From: Sipunculus nudus
Taxonomy: Eukaryota > Annelida > Sipuncula > Golfingiida > Sipunculidae
Assembly (NCBI GenBank): GCA_026874595.1
Contig: CM049310.1
Location: 81,454,556 to 81,518,555 of the forward strand
Length of the DNA: 64,000 nt
Reading direction: 5' to 3'
Under the pieces are notes generated by a model. The model had not been told where the DNA came from. It did no database searches and saw nothing but the letters and a program-made list of their open reading frames with translations. The stretch's first letter is position 1, and the number at the start of each line of letters is the position of its first letter. Both the position numbers and the translations under genes were made by a program. Shown one piece after another: positions 24,792-36,190 of the stretch.

Positions 24792-25424
24792 ATTTATATA
24801 CATTCCGCGTTATGGCCGGTTTGTTTTTATATGATTTTCATTATAATAATTATTATATATAGGACCAAAAAGACAACTGTAGAATATAAGTATTAAAAAT
24901 AAAGGATACCATAAGGAAGAAATTAAAAGATAATTAAATCAACCCTTGGAGCAGAAGTTTCAAATAAAAAACCGCCCAGTGCTTTTCCTTATTTGCTACC
25001 CTGCTGCTTTCTTGGGCTGTTTAGAAATGTACATGCATGGACTTTAAACTACACATTAAGATTTGGTGTCTGAACCTTATTAGCACCAGGTTGTTAGAAA
25101 TGGATGTTACTGAATACCTGTCGGTTAAAGGCATGTTTACAAAGTAACATGTATATGGACAAAACCTGTCTGTAAAAGCAAAATTCTCTAAGACATCATG
25201 TAGTCTCTTTATATCGGAAAGATATTTTTGTATGTTCTTTAATCTCGTCTACATGTGCCCCAGACTATGGGTCACAACCTCATGTGTCTCGGTGTCAACA
25301 AAAACCGGCTCACGATTTCACTAAGCAAACCAGTTGTATATGTCTGCTGCGTCAGGTTACCCCAGTCTGTCCATCAAAGATGACACAAACAGAGATCGCT
25401 GACCGACCAGTCAGGACTGGTGAA
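24792..25424. other. Gene-free stretch
   Basis: AT-rich sequence with no recognisable ORF or repeat. Confidence 0.5.
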
Positions 25425-25790
25425 GCGATTTCAGGTAATTCCCGGTAATTCAGGTAATTGCATCAGTTGACCCGGGGGGGGGGGGGGGTGCTGATAATAA
25501 CTTGAAACCGATTTCGGATTACCTACCTGAATAACTTCAAATCGATTTTATCCCACCCCAATGAGTTCACATTACCCAATCAAATGAGTTGTTCCTTTAT
25601 TTTAATTTTTTCAATATTATTATCAATATGATTTTACAGTTTGCAATATTTTTTTTTAATTTTCTTTCCTGACTGACAAACACAAGAAAATTTCATTTAG
25701 CTGAATCATGGAGCGGCGAAAACTGAAATTAGGTTCAGACTTCGCGCGTGTGTAAGTTAAAATCGATTTAAGATTAGCAAGGGGAATACA
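25425..25790. mobile_element. ATCGAT-subrepeat element, copy 2
   Basis: Left part has GATTTCAGGTAATTCCCGG, CTTGAAACCGATTTCGGATT and ACTTCAAATCGATTTTATCC units, split by a 15-G run at 25474-25488. The core shares GTTGTTCCTTTATTTT and CTGAAATTAGGTTCAGACTT with copy 3 at 30.3-30.8 kb (there GTTGGTCCTTTGTGTTTT and CTGAAATTACGTTAAGACTG). The right end has AAGTTAAAATCGATTTAAGA. No coding content. Confidence 0.55.
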
Positions 25791-25807
25791 GGAAGGTATT
25801 TGTATTT

Positions 25808-25995
25808 TACAGCCGAGAATGTACGACTCAATAGCCTTTTACATGTAACATATAGGCCTATTTTGAATCGAGACGCTAATGGTGATACAAGGGAAAACTG
25901 CACTTCTACGGTCATCCATCCTGCTGCGTCGATATTGCTGAAAACGCCGTGTAATCTTGACATTAGTCCAAGAATGATGACTGAACACAAAAGAA
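25808..25995. repeat. Dispersed repeat E, copy 2
   Basis: Starts CCGAGAATGTACGACTCAAT, about 20 bp after the end of ATCGAT copy 2. It follows the 4.6-kb copy through TACAAGGGAAAAC, CATCCATCCTGCTGC and GTAATCTTGACATTA. Overlapping frames on both strands do not share a protein with copy 1. Confidence 0.5.
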
Positions 25996-26429
25996 TACAT
26001 GGGGCAGTAAAAGCATAGTGTAGATTCCATCTATATGAATGGTAACGGCATGTTAGCAGTCATTTCCGGTCCCTCGCCCGACTTGGCTGTCGTTTGCATG
26101 CAATTCAAAAAACATACATGGAGTCTGCTAAAATGTTTAGATATTAAGGATTTTTTTTACACTTGCTAGGTGTTGTTATTCTTGTTAGTTAAGAAACATA
26201 TCGTATGGTCGGTCCTATTTATTTTAGGTGACAGCCTAATTGCAGCCCTGTCAAAAATGACAAAACAATTTGCCGCTTCATCGAGGTTTACAGTTCAGTG
26301 TTTGATATTGGATAGCATGTTACTCCGACAGTCGGTGGACTAAAGCAGTCTAATTTCTGAGTCGTAAAATGCAGCTCCAGTTTAAAGCCGAACATTACAC
26401 ACAGGGAGACCTGGCTGAAATCTCGTTTC

Positions 26430-26433
<4 letters not shown>

Positions 26434-26475
<42 letters not shown>
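26434..26475. repeat. (TA)n microsatellite
   Basis: About 21 perfect TA units. Confidence 0.97.
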
Positions 26476-26477
<2 letters not shown>

Positions 26478-26799
26478 ACACTTTATTCACTTATTCAATC
26501 TTAAATAGAGAACTAGAAAACCTCCTTTAAGGGCACGGCGACCTAAATTCTATATTCTCTTATTTGTTCATTAAAACCAGTAGAAATTGTTTAATCATGA
26601 CAAATATCATAATCACTTATGTTGAATCTTGCCAATGTGACCCCAACCCACCATTTTCCTCCACATGGGTAATTGGGTCACCATGACCTCATTTGCATAG
26701 ATTAACAGGCATATAACGACACCCTCAGAGTAAGCAGTATAAAAACATGTATATTCACATGAACCCGGGACCATATAACAATCGTTGTATTTTTAGTGT

Positions 26800-27390
26800 A
26801 TATCATATAAACATTTGGAGCCTGCTTTCCAGAAACAAGTTAGACGAACTGAAGTATTTATGTAGAAATCAGGACGTTTCTGTTATGTGTCTGAGTGAAA
26901 CTTAGATTATTCAATAACTGATTCATAGGTAGAGTTACAATGCTACCGAATCATAAGAGTTGATGGGGACAGACGTGGAGGAGGGGTCGCGATGTCCATA
27001 AAAACGAATTTTCATTTATTTCAAGAACGGACCTCATGGAAAATAAAACAATATATGGGTTGAACTAAGAACTTGCAAAGAGACAATCACTGCAGGTACA
27101 TATCATAAAACCGCAAGGCCAAAATGCTCAAACCAGAGATGAATTTCTACTGGGTTTTGTAATTTCAGTTGAGAATGCTGTGCTTTGTAGTCTAGATGTT
27201 TTAGTGATCGTGGGATATTTTATTTATAGATGCATTACTTACCGGTCACACCATTAATGCACAGAATGATCTTGGTAATTGCTTAAGGAGTGTATTCTAT
27301 AATGCTGGCTTTTTACAAATAATTAAAGAACCAACCAGATGTACTGAATTTATCCAGTACCTTCTAGATCTAGTCATCGAGCACCTCGAT
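26800..27390 (+). pseudogene. LINE endonuclease (EEP/APE-type) relic
   Basis: The plus-strand translation from 26810 reads NIWSLLSRNKLDELKYLC and then CLSET, the N-terminal start of the apurinic-like endonuclease of non-LTR retrotransposons ('NirSL..K.deL', 'LSETWL', with a stop in place of the Trp). Further on come RRGGGVAMS (family 'RRGGGVaiy'), a VIVG block where 'GDFN' is expected, and EPTRCTEFIQYLLDLVI ('PTR.t..s.tLLDLi'). The order is correct but frames shift and stops intervene. There is no reverse transcriptase downstream. It ends about 90 bp before a fragment of the 150-bp array family. Likely CR1/L2/Jockey-like; clade not resolved. Confidence 0.75.
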
Positions 27391-27477
27391 TAGCATATAT
27401 TTCTACTTGTACAGTTCAACTGAAATATATATGTTTAAACTAAACATGAATACATTCAAGTATCATAGCCAATACCA

Positions 27478-27530
27478 ACACGCCAGTCAGCTGAGCCTCG
27501 TGCCCGATGGGTCCCTTAGTTTTTTTTATC
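27478..27530. repeat. Right-end fragment of the 150-bp array family
   Basis: CAGTCAGCTGAGCCTCGTGC followed by CCGATGGGTCCCTTAG matches the right terminus at 4266-4302 and 22391-22425, including a decayed form of the GGCCCATGGGCC palindrome. Confidence 0.6.
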
Positions 27531-28235
27531 GAAATCACTGTGGATGCGAACAAATAATTAGGTTCAGCGGCGGAGCCATCGCCTTTTTCCGGGTTTATTG
27601 TCTGTTTTTAATGACTGACCGGGCTTACTGAGAGATACTGCGGCGCAATCCAGGCGCTGCCCAGGTCTTTAACGAGTATTTGGTATTAGTCGTACTTCAC
27701 TCTAGATTTGAAATAAAAAATAACTACTCCACTCTCACAGCCGCATTTAATGTCTGATACGATGGCTTCCCTGTCCCTGCCGCGGTCATTTCTACCCATT
27801 ATCCTCGGCGCGGTACGGTGGAGAGAGACGGTCCCTTGATATCGGCAAACATTTGCTTGTTTCAAATAAATACGTGACGGGCGGTTAGTACTGTTGCTTT
27901 AGAGATAAATTAAGTATGATCTTGTTTACATTTCCGTATTCCACATTTTACACGCTTGTCATCTCAAAAAGGAAAAACTAAATTAAGTGTTAATAACAAT
28001 TACAATTTTAAGAATTGAAGCAATTGTTTGTATTTTCTAGGCAGGCTGGTAAATTTATTGTATCTGGACCAGAAAAAAAAAACAAATGAAAAAAAATCGC
28101 CCCACTCGCACGATACTTTATATATAAAGAGTCCGAAGAATGATATATGTGATGGTGGTCTGAGCTGTAAATGAATAGATGGTCTTGCATCAAGCAAAAA
28201 TGTAAAAAGTACAGGATATGTACACCAGTTGCCTG
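27531..28235. other. Gene-free stretch
   Basis: Overlapping short minus-strand frames at 28000-28263 match nothing recognised. Confidence 0.5.
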
Positions 28236-28546
28236 CTATTGTTCTTGACTCTGTGTATAACAATGAGATATCGTAACAGATCCCACGCTAAAAGTACTGA
28301 ACTGTCTAAACACATTTGGTCACTAAAAGACAACAATATCAATTACAAGCTCTCCTGGGAAATATCTGCCAAGGCAGCACCTTACTTCTGTGGTACTAGG
28401 AAGTGTGATCTCTGCTTGTCTGAAAAGCTACTTATAGCAACGCCCCCCCCCCCCCCCCCCCCTGGATCATTGTTGAACTCAAGAGCTGAAATTCTCTCCA
28501 AGTGCCGCCATCAAAACAAATTCACTCTGAAATATTTTAAAACCTA
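28236..28546 (+). pseudogene. Penelope-like element C-terminal (GIY-YIG region) relic
   Basis: The frame at 28218-28547 contains HAKSTELSKHIWSLKDNN, KLSWEISAKAAPYFCGTRKC followed by DLCLSEKLLI, and SLLNSRAEILSKCRHQNKF. From memory of the family this matches the region around the GIY-YIG endonuclease at the C-terminus of Penelope-like elements ('LS.hiW.LK', 'W.il..a.pY...t..C.lCL.EK', 'lN.r.El...CRH'). A 20-C run at 28443-28462 replaces or splits the stretch after the 'EK' block. No reverse transcriptase is visible upstream, so this is a truncated, dead piece. A related Hydra/coral 'RT-adjacent' family would be the alternative label. Confidence 0.5.
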
Positions 28547-29183
28547 GCATTCGTACTAATATTCAACGGCCCCCCATTCAAACCAACCCCCCCCCCTCCC
28601 CCAACGAGGATCCACTGAGCAGACTTACCTGTTCAGGTAGTTGTTTTCTCGCTGAGGGACATGACGTTACCACTACAGCATGGTGAGTTTACCGAGTGGA
28701 TTCCACTTGTTATGAGTGTAGTATAGTATATTTGCCTCTTATATTGTTTTGTGCCTTGTATATTGTGTATGTTCATAGGATATGTTTATTTATATCATAT
28801 TTATACTACTAATATGTTCACTGCTTCATAGACCCTATTAATAATCAGTTTAATATGCTAATTGAGCATCCTGGTATATATCTTTATATTATATATAAAC
28901 ATTAAAATAACCTCTTTGCCCTGTTATGTTCCAGTATCGCACGTGTACCCCGACCAATCCTATTGTGCCCCCGAGGACAATAGGATCAGTGTCAGTCTTC
29001 CACGTGCCCCCCCCCCCCCCACCCCCGCCCCGAATCGCACAAAGCATAATCTCGTAATCTCGTAAAGTCTCGGCTTTTCAAACCACGCCGTTAGCTTCAT
29101 TCTAACCATATTCACCTGATGATCGGGTCGCATCCCGTGAAACAGACTGTTGTGAATATTTAGTGTTGTTTTTCTCCAGAGTG

Positions 29184-29186
<3 letters not shown>
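28547..29186. other. Gene-free stretch with poly-C runs
   Basis: C runs at about 28587-28600 and 29007-29020, otherwise AT-rich. No recognisable ORF. Confidence 0.5.

Positions 29187-29235
<49 letters not shown>
29187..29235. repeat. (TA)n microsatellite
   Basis: About 24 TA units ending exactly where the TRIM solo LTR begins; (TA)n resumes shortly after its other end. Confidence 0.95.
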
Positions 29236-29239
<4 letters not shown>

Positions 29240-29386
29240 ACCAGGTGCACATAAAAGCGGAAATAACTGTCTCGCTAGTAAAGCTTGCTTTTTTTAAGCG
29301 AAGTGGTTAGAACGCCGGACGTGTAGGCCACCGACAAAGGTTCGAATTCGGGGATCGGCCTAATATTTTCCCTGAAATGTGTAACG
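29236..29386 (+). mobile_element. Solo LTR of the TRIM family
   Basis: A 151-bp copy beginning TGTTACCAGGTG, with CATAAAAGCGG, CTGTCTCGCTAGTAAAGCTT, AAGCGAAGTGG (A-box region), CGCCGGACGTGTAGGCCACC and AGGTTCGAATTCG (B-box region), ending GTGTAACG. It aligns along its length with the 18-kb LTR, but with no second LTR or internal region. This is what LTR-LTR recombination leaves. It lies within (TA)n. Confidence 0.7.
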
Positions 29387-30335
29387 TAAATATATATATA
29401 TAATATATATATATGTATTGCTTAAAACTGATATTCTTGTAACATATTCAATGTGAAAAATTCAGAAAGGGTTATCATTGCATAAATGAAAATTGAGAAT
29501 GAATGAAGAAGTGTCGATTATTACAGTCATACAGTTTATCATTATTTTGTTCAAATTGGTTCAGGTTGCATGATTCGTTAGCAACAGTTTAATTCGTTAT
29601 CCCTTGGAAAAAATAATAAATAACAGTCTTGGATAGATTTCTTCCTATTTCTAACTTGTTGCAAATGAAAGTGTACGGTTGTTAATCTAGAAATATAAAC
29701 ATGATAAATATTTTACACGTTCCTAGTGGGTATATAGTGTTTAGAAAGATTATCATCAACATTACATCCAAAGTCGGCTAGGGTTTTTTTTTAACCATGC
29801 GACCAATGGCAAAGTACCACAATATGGTGAAAAAATGGGGAAATCTTTCATATTTTCGTCATTTTGCAGGTTTTTCTATTCCGAAACATTTGCAGTTCAT
29901 TGATATTTGATGAACTACTTGCAGTTAGAGCCGGTAAGTAACATGTCCCTTACGAAATTGCACCCATGCCTAGCTGCTACATGGTTTAGTTCACTGGCGA
30001 TCGCTGTCAAACTTTTCCAGTAAACCAAGTTGATTTGTTATGGAATATTACCAGATTTCAAATATTGAGAGTTTTTCATTTGCCTGCATGAGGTTTCTTA
30101 ATATGAAGTGGGTCGAACAATCCGTCAGCATCTCAGACAGCCCTAGCCTCCCTTAGGTAACCGTAACATATTCCATCAGGACGCCGAGATAGTTTACATT
30201 GAGGTGAACATAGACCCGTGATGAGGTCATCAGGAAATACCAGACGTCCATCCTCACGGTGACGCTATTTAAAATTATCCCCACTTCTGATTAAACCCCG
30301 GGGGTTGTGGTAATATGGAATAGAAGTCAGAACAC
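29387..30335. other. Gene-free stretch
   Basis: Starts with a degenerate (TA)n tail to 29414, then AT-rich sequence without recognisable ORFs. Confidence 0.5.
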
Positions 30336-30339
30336 TCCT

Positions 30340-30830
30340 AGCTACTTGAAATCGATCTAATATTACCCTTGGGGGAAACTTTGAATCGAATGCAGATGAC
30401 CCCTACGATTTCAGGTAACCCCTCAAAACTGTTGGTCCTTTGTGTTTTTATACTTAAACTTCTTATAATTTCTTACTACAGGTTTTTCTCAAACATGTTG
30501 AATATTTAAAACTTTATGTCTTATGTATGCATGTAAAATACCATGAGCGTTGGTCAACTACATGAGTAAATATAAATATAATTAACAATTTAATTAACAT
30601 GTGTGACATATGCGACAATTTTTTTTCAGCTTTTAAATCTCGTATTTTTTACTTGGTTTACTCAGAATAAATATCGCGAAAAAAAGCATAAGGATTTATC
30701 ATTTGATTATATCAGCGAGAGGTATTCTGAACAGAGCAGGGCTATGCTGAAATTACGTTAAGACTGCACCCTTGGGGTAATCTGGAATCGAATTTATAGA
30801 TTACCGGGGGGTAATCTGAAATGGGGGAAA
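30340..30830. mobile_element. ATCGAT-subrepeat element, copy 3
   Basis: Left units CTACTTGAAATCGATCTAAT, ACTTTGAATCGAATGCAGAT and CGATTTCAGGTAACCCC precede an AT-rich core with AATTAACAATTTAATTAACA and TGTGACATATGCGACAATTT (shared with copy 1). Right units GGGGTAATCTGGAATCGAAT and GGGGGGTAATCTGAAATGGG are in reverse orientation. The subrepeats thus point inward from both ends. Confidence 0.6.
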
Positions 30831-32515
30831 CCATGAGTCTTTACACCCGTTCCATGAGAATAACGCTGTAGCCATTGATCACATTAGGCCAAGACAGCTG
30901 TCTAATGCAACCCTGCATCATCTAAGTCAAAGTTTAGATATATTTTACATAAAAATATATATCATGGGATTCCCATTTTGGTCATATTTTTACAACACTA
31001 ATTCCTCTACAAGATTTTTTTCAAGAAGAAAATAAACAAGAAATTTGTCAGTTGAGTCCTTTTTAAAATGACATTTAATACCGGCTGTGGGCAGAACACA
31101 GGGCTCTAAGCCGGGAGATCGTGAGTTATGGGGCTGTTCCCTTAAGGAGACTCTACAGACGGCTACAGGCTGATCCACCTTACATCCAGAACACCCTGTA
31201 ATTTCACGGAAAAGAACTGGGACGTCGAAACATGAGAATTGTGGAGAGAAATTCCTCAGCAAAAACAAATCTGGTGGTATAACGTTTAATTAAGTCCAGG
31301 ATTCAACAAATGGCTCACCAATAAAACATGTTGTCTTTTTCAGGTTAGAAATTGAATTGATTCTGACGTGCCCTATAGAAAACTTAGAAAAGCCATGTCT
31401 GTTCATCTGCCTTGCGAGCTTCAAGTTATGAATCAACTGGGCGAGTCATTAATTGTGCTAGCGAGAAACGTAGTGATTAAAGGTCAAGAGTTTTGCTGAC
31501 GTCATAGAAACGTGTCAAATTCTTAAGCCTAGTCCCAATCCAATTATTCTTCATTAACACATTACCCAAAGCGGGATTTTAAATAACACTAAATTTGAAT
31601 GTAATTTGTTTAACAACAAAATATATTTCTGGAGAATTCCGACAGAAAATGTCACCATGTCAGGAGCGTCTCAGTTTGGTTGGCTTCATAAGTTTCAGTG
31701 GTTGTCTAGAACGGGCAGCCGGGACGTTTTTGTTTGCGTGACTTCGTGGAACGACAAGCGAATTTCTCCCGGGGGCCCGTGTTCCGCGTCAAGTATTTTG
31801 GTTTCACGTCTGGTGTTACAAGGCCTGTCCGCCATCGAAGAAAAAGGTTCACACGAGTAGGATGAGGACAGCGTCCCATCAAAGAAGTTCAACAAACAAA
31901 ATACGGATGCCCAGTTGATTGCAGACATTTTATAATACTGGATTTTTTTCCACGGAATTATCTTCCGCTATAAACTAAACAATGCCTTAGTAAAAATTGT
32001 TTGAAAGAATCTGTCAAATATCAATTATTAATAAAGTTAAAAATGACTATGTCAGTCTTGAAATTTATTGTTTTATATATTCTTTATTTATCTATGCTTT
32101 ACAAATAAGTTCTACACATATTTTTACATTAAATTTCTAGTCCATTATTTATGTAATTTTTTTTCTAACCAGCTTTTGCACTAATTTCTTTTTTTTTTCT
32201 AGTCAGAAGACCATATTAGTAATAAGTGTTTATTGAATGCTTTTATGTGCTCTCCTCGGTGATTGTCATGTGTGTATTTTGTTATGCGCATGCGCATGTT
32301 TGATTTATATCCAAATAAACTCATATCATATAATGCCTGAGTTAGCAAGCTTTGGAGGCAATGACCTTGACATAATTATTATGCGTTAACGAATCAACTG
32401 TGTAGTGACTTCAGAATACGGAAAGATACGGCGGGGCAGGTATAACAGCAATAAATGGCTAGGCAGATTATTACAGGGGCCGAAATATTAAGCAATCATA
32501 GCAACTAAAGCATAT
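30831..32515. other. Gene-free stretch, one unassigned 84-codon frame
   Basis: The frame at 31606-31860 (plus) covers locally more GC-rich DNA (31690-31860) but has no recognisable domain, and a comparably open frame overlaps on the opposite strand. Not called as a gene. A palindromic GCGCATGCGCATG lies near 32285. Confidence 0.4.
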
Positions 32516-32539
32516 GTATATATATATATATATATATAT

Positions 32540-33426
32540 TGTTACGGAACCTCATATCAACAGATCACGTACTCGTGACGAGCATGAATTTTTTTACGGA
32601 GATAAATAAAAATCAGATTCTGTAGCACTAGGCGTGAAATGTCTAGGGGAAGAATAAAGAAGTCAGTGTTTTTTTTTGTTAACAAATAATTATAATTTAT
32701 TCTTTAAAAAATCCTAACATTACAATACACTAAATCAATACATGTATTCAATATAATGCAGTTACGCAGTATAACAACAGTATAACAGTTAATCAATACA
32801 ATTACACAGTATAAAAAAATAATGTGTACAGTACCTGGATACCACCACTGTCACAGCGACAACAAGTCCGTTAAAAACGTATAATCCAGATGAAGAGTTC
32901 ACATAAATCTTCTCAGAGAATAATAGTCCAATTCAATCACAAAATCAATATGTTGTTATTCAAAAGTGAAGTTTTTGTAATAATCCTGAAAGCAAACTGG
33001 AGAGAGGCTGCACTAAATCTGCATAGAGTTCGTAGAATCCCTGACACTTCTGCAATTATCGGATAGGTCCGAAAATGACTCACACTCTTCCGTGTCCGCT
33101 CTAATATTTCTCTCTCCTCTCTTCGGCTCTAAAACACAGTCTCTATTTATAACTTTTCATCCGAAAATTCTAGAAACTTCTATTTCACGAACAATCGAAA
33201 GAACCAAACAATACATAATACACACCCAAAGAACATTACAAGACAAGCGCTCATAGAGCGCGACAAGCCCAGAAAGTTCCAGATCAGCATAAGCGCTGTG
33301 TTTCTACACGTCAGACCCCTCACGTGGGCAGGCCCTGCTTGCGCGTCTCACATGGCAACGGACAATGCTAGCGCTACACAGACACATGCAAGACTGCTGC
33401 ACACAATAAAAGAGACACCTGTAACA
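32540..33426 (-). mobile_element. Solo LTR (long LTR family), copy B
   Basis: 887 bp, inverted relative to copy A. On the plus strand it runs TGTTACGGAACC..CACCTGTAACA; on its own strand it is TGTTACAGGTG..GGTTCCGTAACA, a clean TG..CA pair. CTATTTATA at 33143-33151 is the TATA box on the minus strand, and TTTATT at 32697-32702 the poly(A) signal. It is flanked by ATAT on both sides, a possible but uninformative duplication because the site is (TA)n. No second LTR or pol sequence is adjacent. Best-preserved member of the family here. Confidence 0.7.
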
Positions 33427-34054
33427 ATATATGTAAAACACTTCATATGTTTTAATTCGAATTAGAAATATCAGTTCCACAAGATGAATGAATAAAAAAT
33501 TATATTTGCAGAATCATATTGATATCATATCAATAAAAAAATACATAAATAACTGCATATCCAATGTTTTATACTGAAATATTTCTCTAATCCTCGAATA
33601 ACAGTGACAGGAATTTCATGATCGTGTTTAATCATTATATGACAAAGTGAAATTCCAGGAGGACGGGGAGTACTGGATGCGGGGGGGGGGGTAATGTCCT
33701 TATGCGGCCCCCCCCCCACCCCCGTTAGCTACGATGGAGATTTGGAGATTTATTTGAGAGACGGCGATAAAAAAAATAACTGCAGGCAAGATATGACATC
33801 GGACAAGCAAATAGAGGTTAGGTGGGCTTCGCAGAGAAAAATAACAGGATATGCAGGGTAGTGAACAACGGGTCACGAAATAATGTCAACTTTTTTCAAA
33901 TCCTAAACCAATGTTTATGGTCCGAAACCAAGAAGACTAGTACTTCTGAACCTTGAACAAAAATAGATAAAATGGTCAAAAGCGAGCTCAATTACACAAC
34001 AGTGTATACATAATCAGATACACATTTGCCAGTGTGAGAAAACTTATTATGTCT
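33427..34054. other. Gene-free stretch with G/C runs
   Basis: An 11-G run (33681-33691) and a 10-C run (33708-33717) lie close together and could pair with each other. No recognisable ORF. Confidence 0.5.
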
Positions 34055-34450
34055 AACCCCTCCCCATGCTGGGAAGACATTTTGATTTTTGTCCAATCCG
34101 TCGTCAGTTGTTGTGTGTGTACTCTCTTGTGAAGGCAATAACTTTAGGAGGGCTGCATATTTTTTCCCCTGAAAGTTGAAACACAGAGTGTTTCTACCAA
34201 AATCTTAGAATAGTTCGAGAACTAAAGACCTTGTTTAACCGCTAAAATGTAACATTTCTATGAACCCCATAACCTTGCAAGTTTTGAAGATTTATTCCTC
34301 AAATTTTACACACCAGATGTTTTAGCCAATATCTCAAAGTTCGAAAGCCTTGTTTAAGGTCAGATTTGTGGGTTTTCTTATGTGCATATTTCCCCCTCAA
34401 ATACCGGGAAGGCGGCCCATGGGGGATGGACATATGTCTGTGTTGGCGAC
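34055..34450. repeat. Probable dispersed repeat F (single copy here)
   Basis: CCCCTCCCCATGCTGGGAAG near the left and GAAGGCGGCCCATGGGGG near the right are loosely inverted. The interior has GTGAAGGCAATAACTTTAGG, a phrase I associate with abundant molluscan intergenic repeats. No second copy in this window, so family status is from memory only. Confidence 0.35.
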
Positions 34451-35214
34451 TACAAAAATATAGCCATCCTAATACGACTATACATCGCACATTCCACTTA
34501 TTTATTTTTCAGAAAATAAAATATTCCACTTTTTCCGTGAGTCTCCCTTATACAACTTCTCTTTGCTTCTATTACAAAATTTTAAATTAGACTGTTACTC
34601 AAACTGATTAAAAACGTTGTCATTTGTGGCATTTGTGCCCTTAAACGTTGAAACCAAATTAAAACTGATTCATGAACATGTTTCTGATTTCTATTTGGTA
34701 ATGTATTTTTAATACTCGGTTCCCCAAATGTCACTTCAGGGAGATGAAAGATACTTATGTTACCTTTTAAGCGAGATTCAAGTGCTGGGTAAAAACATAG
34801 CTGACAACTAAAGTTCCTGCAATCCAATTATTTCTTATAAAACTGCATATATATAGATGTATGTTTTCTGTTTTTGCTTTTAAAGTTAAAATATTCGTAA
34901 TGATCTTTAAGGCAAAATTTGATGGCCACGGTGAGCTAGATTTAAATAATACGCGCTTCGGAAATTGGTAAAGACTTTTCGGCAAGGGACCTTTGGACAC
35001 TGCAGGATCAAGAACAGCTCAACAGAGTATGATAGAGTGATACTGAAAATGACTGAGACATGCTTTCGCCTTACCAATACTTCGAGGTTATCGCCTAGGT
35101 ATATATTTCGGAGTATGTGGCAGGGGTTTATCCACAATTAACCTCATTCAGGCTCCTGAATGGCGTGTTAAACTAAGGAACCTCCGAAAGGCGCATTCAG
35201 TTGTTAGTAAAATT

Positions 35215-35363
35215 CGACTCAGTGTACAGCCTCAACATTAAGCCTGATGGGCCTTCGCCCTGGGTGGGGCCCGACTGTGAAAAATCTCAATGCTTCGGCT
35301 GAAATTCGATCTCACGACCGTTCGGCACTGAGAGCTGTCCTCTACCGCTGGACCACTGAAGCC
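35215..35363 (-). mobile_element. tRNA-derived SINE (family B), copy 1
   Basis: On the minus strand: GGCTTCAGTGGTCCAGCGGT (A-box region), GTGAGATCGAATTTCAGCCG (decayed B box), then GAGATTTTTCACAGTCGGGC, CCCACCCAGGG and GGCTTAATGTTGAGGCTGTA. The non-tRNA body matches the plus-strand copy at 58042-58215. Confidence 0.7.
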
Positions 35364-35734
35364 TGTATTCTTTATTATTGTGCCATATTGGGTATTTTAA
35401 GGCTATAGCTGTGTTTTGAAAATGGTCATAAATAATAAAAGTAATAAGGGGGTTGATCATCTAATTTCACTGAAGCTGTCAGTCAGTTACACTTTGCCTT
35501 CCTGGTCTATTAAGCGTGTTCATTTGTACCTTTTCTCAGTCCCCTTGGGGTATACACCTCAGTCAGCCGTGATTCGCACTAGAATGTTCCTTTTACATTT
35601 GCCTGACGAATGTTCAGTATCGATTTACATCTGAGGGGGGAGAGCGTGACCTTGTGATGAAGACTTTCCGGGGGAGTCTTAACACTGACACCTCGTCTGC
35701 TAAGTCTGAGTTACGGCTACATTAAGCTTAGGTC

Positions 35735-36190
35735 ACATTGTCACGGGTGAGGGCACGGACCTCGACAGATTTCGGAGATCGACTGTCTACGGTCCATCCG
35801 TAGGAAAAGCGCATTTTTTTTCGATCGCAACCATGATTTTAGGGAAGCGTCTCATGGCTTTGATACGGTTTCACTGCGGCGATATCAGGGCATCGGAGAG
35901 ACTTCTAAGGCCACGGACAATATACGGATAATTGCAAAGAGAGAACGGATTCCCACGGGTCTGGGCGGTCTGAGTAGGGACTTTCACGGAAGCGTTACGG
36001 ATTCTCACGATTAGTCAAGCACGACTGGTCGTGTCGCAATCCTCCCGCAAGCCGCCCTGTCCGTACTCCAGCGCTGACGATCAACCAGGGAAGATCCCGA
36101 CCAACGGCGAACGCATACATGGAAGTAGCGGGGACATGCAGGAACAAGCATGCTAGCGTTACGTCCAATAGCGTAGCGTCCTAAGCGACC
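35735..36190. other. CpG-dense non-coding block
   Basis: CG dinucleotides are markedly denser than in the neighbouring AT-rich DNA (for example TTTCACTGCGGCGATATC and AGCGTTACGGATTCTCACG). No ORF, TIR or repeat partner was found in the window. It could be a CpG island of an unseen gene, a recently inserted unmethylated element, or an old element of other origin. Confidence 0.4.

Noticed and set aside
31606-31928. 84-codon plus-strand ORF with overlapping minus-strand ORF
   Set aside because: Local GC rise keeps both strands open; no family recognised.
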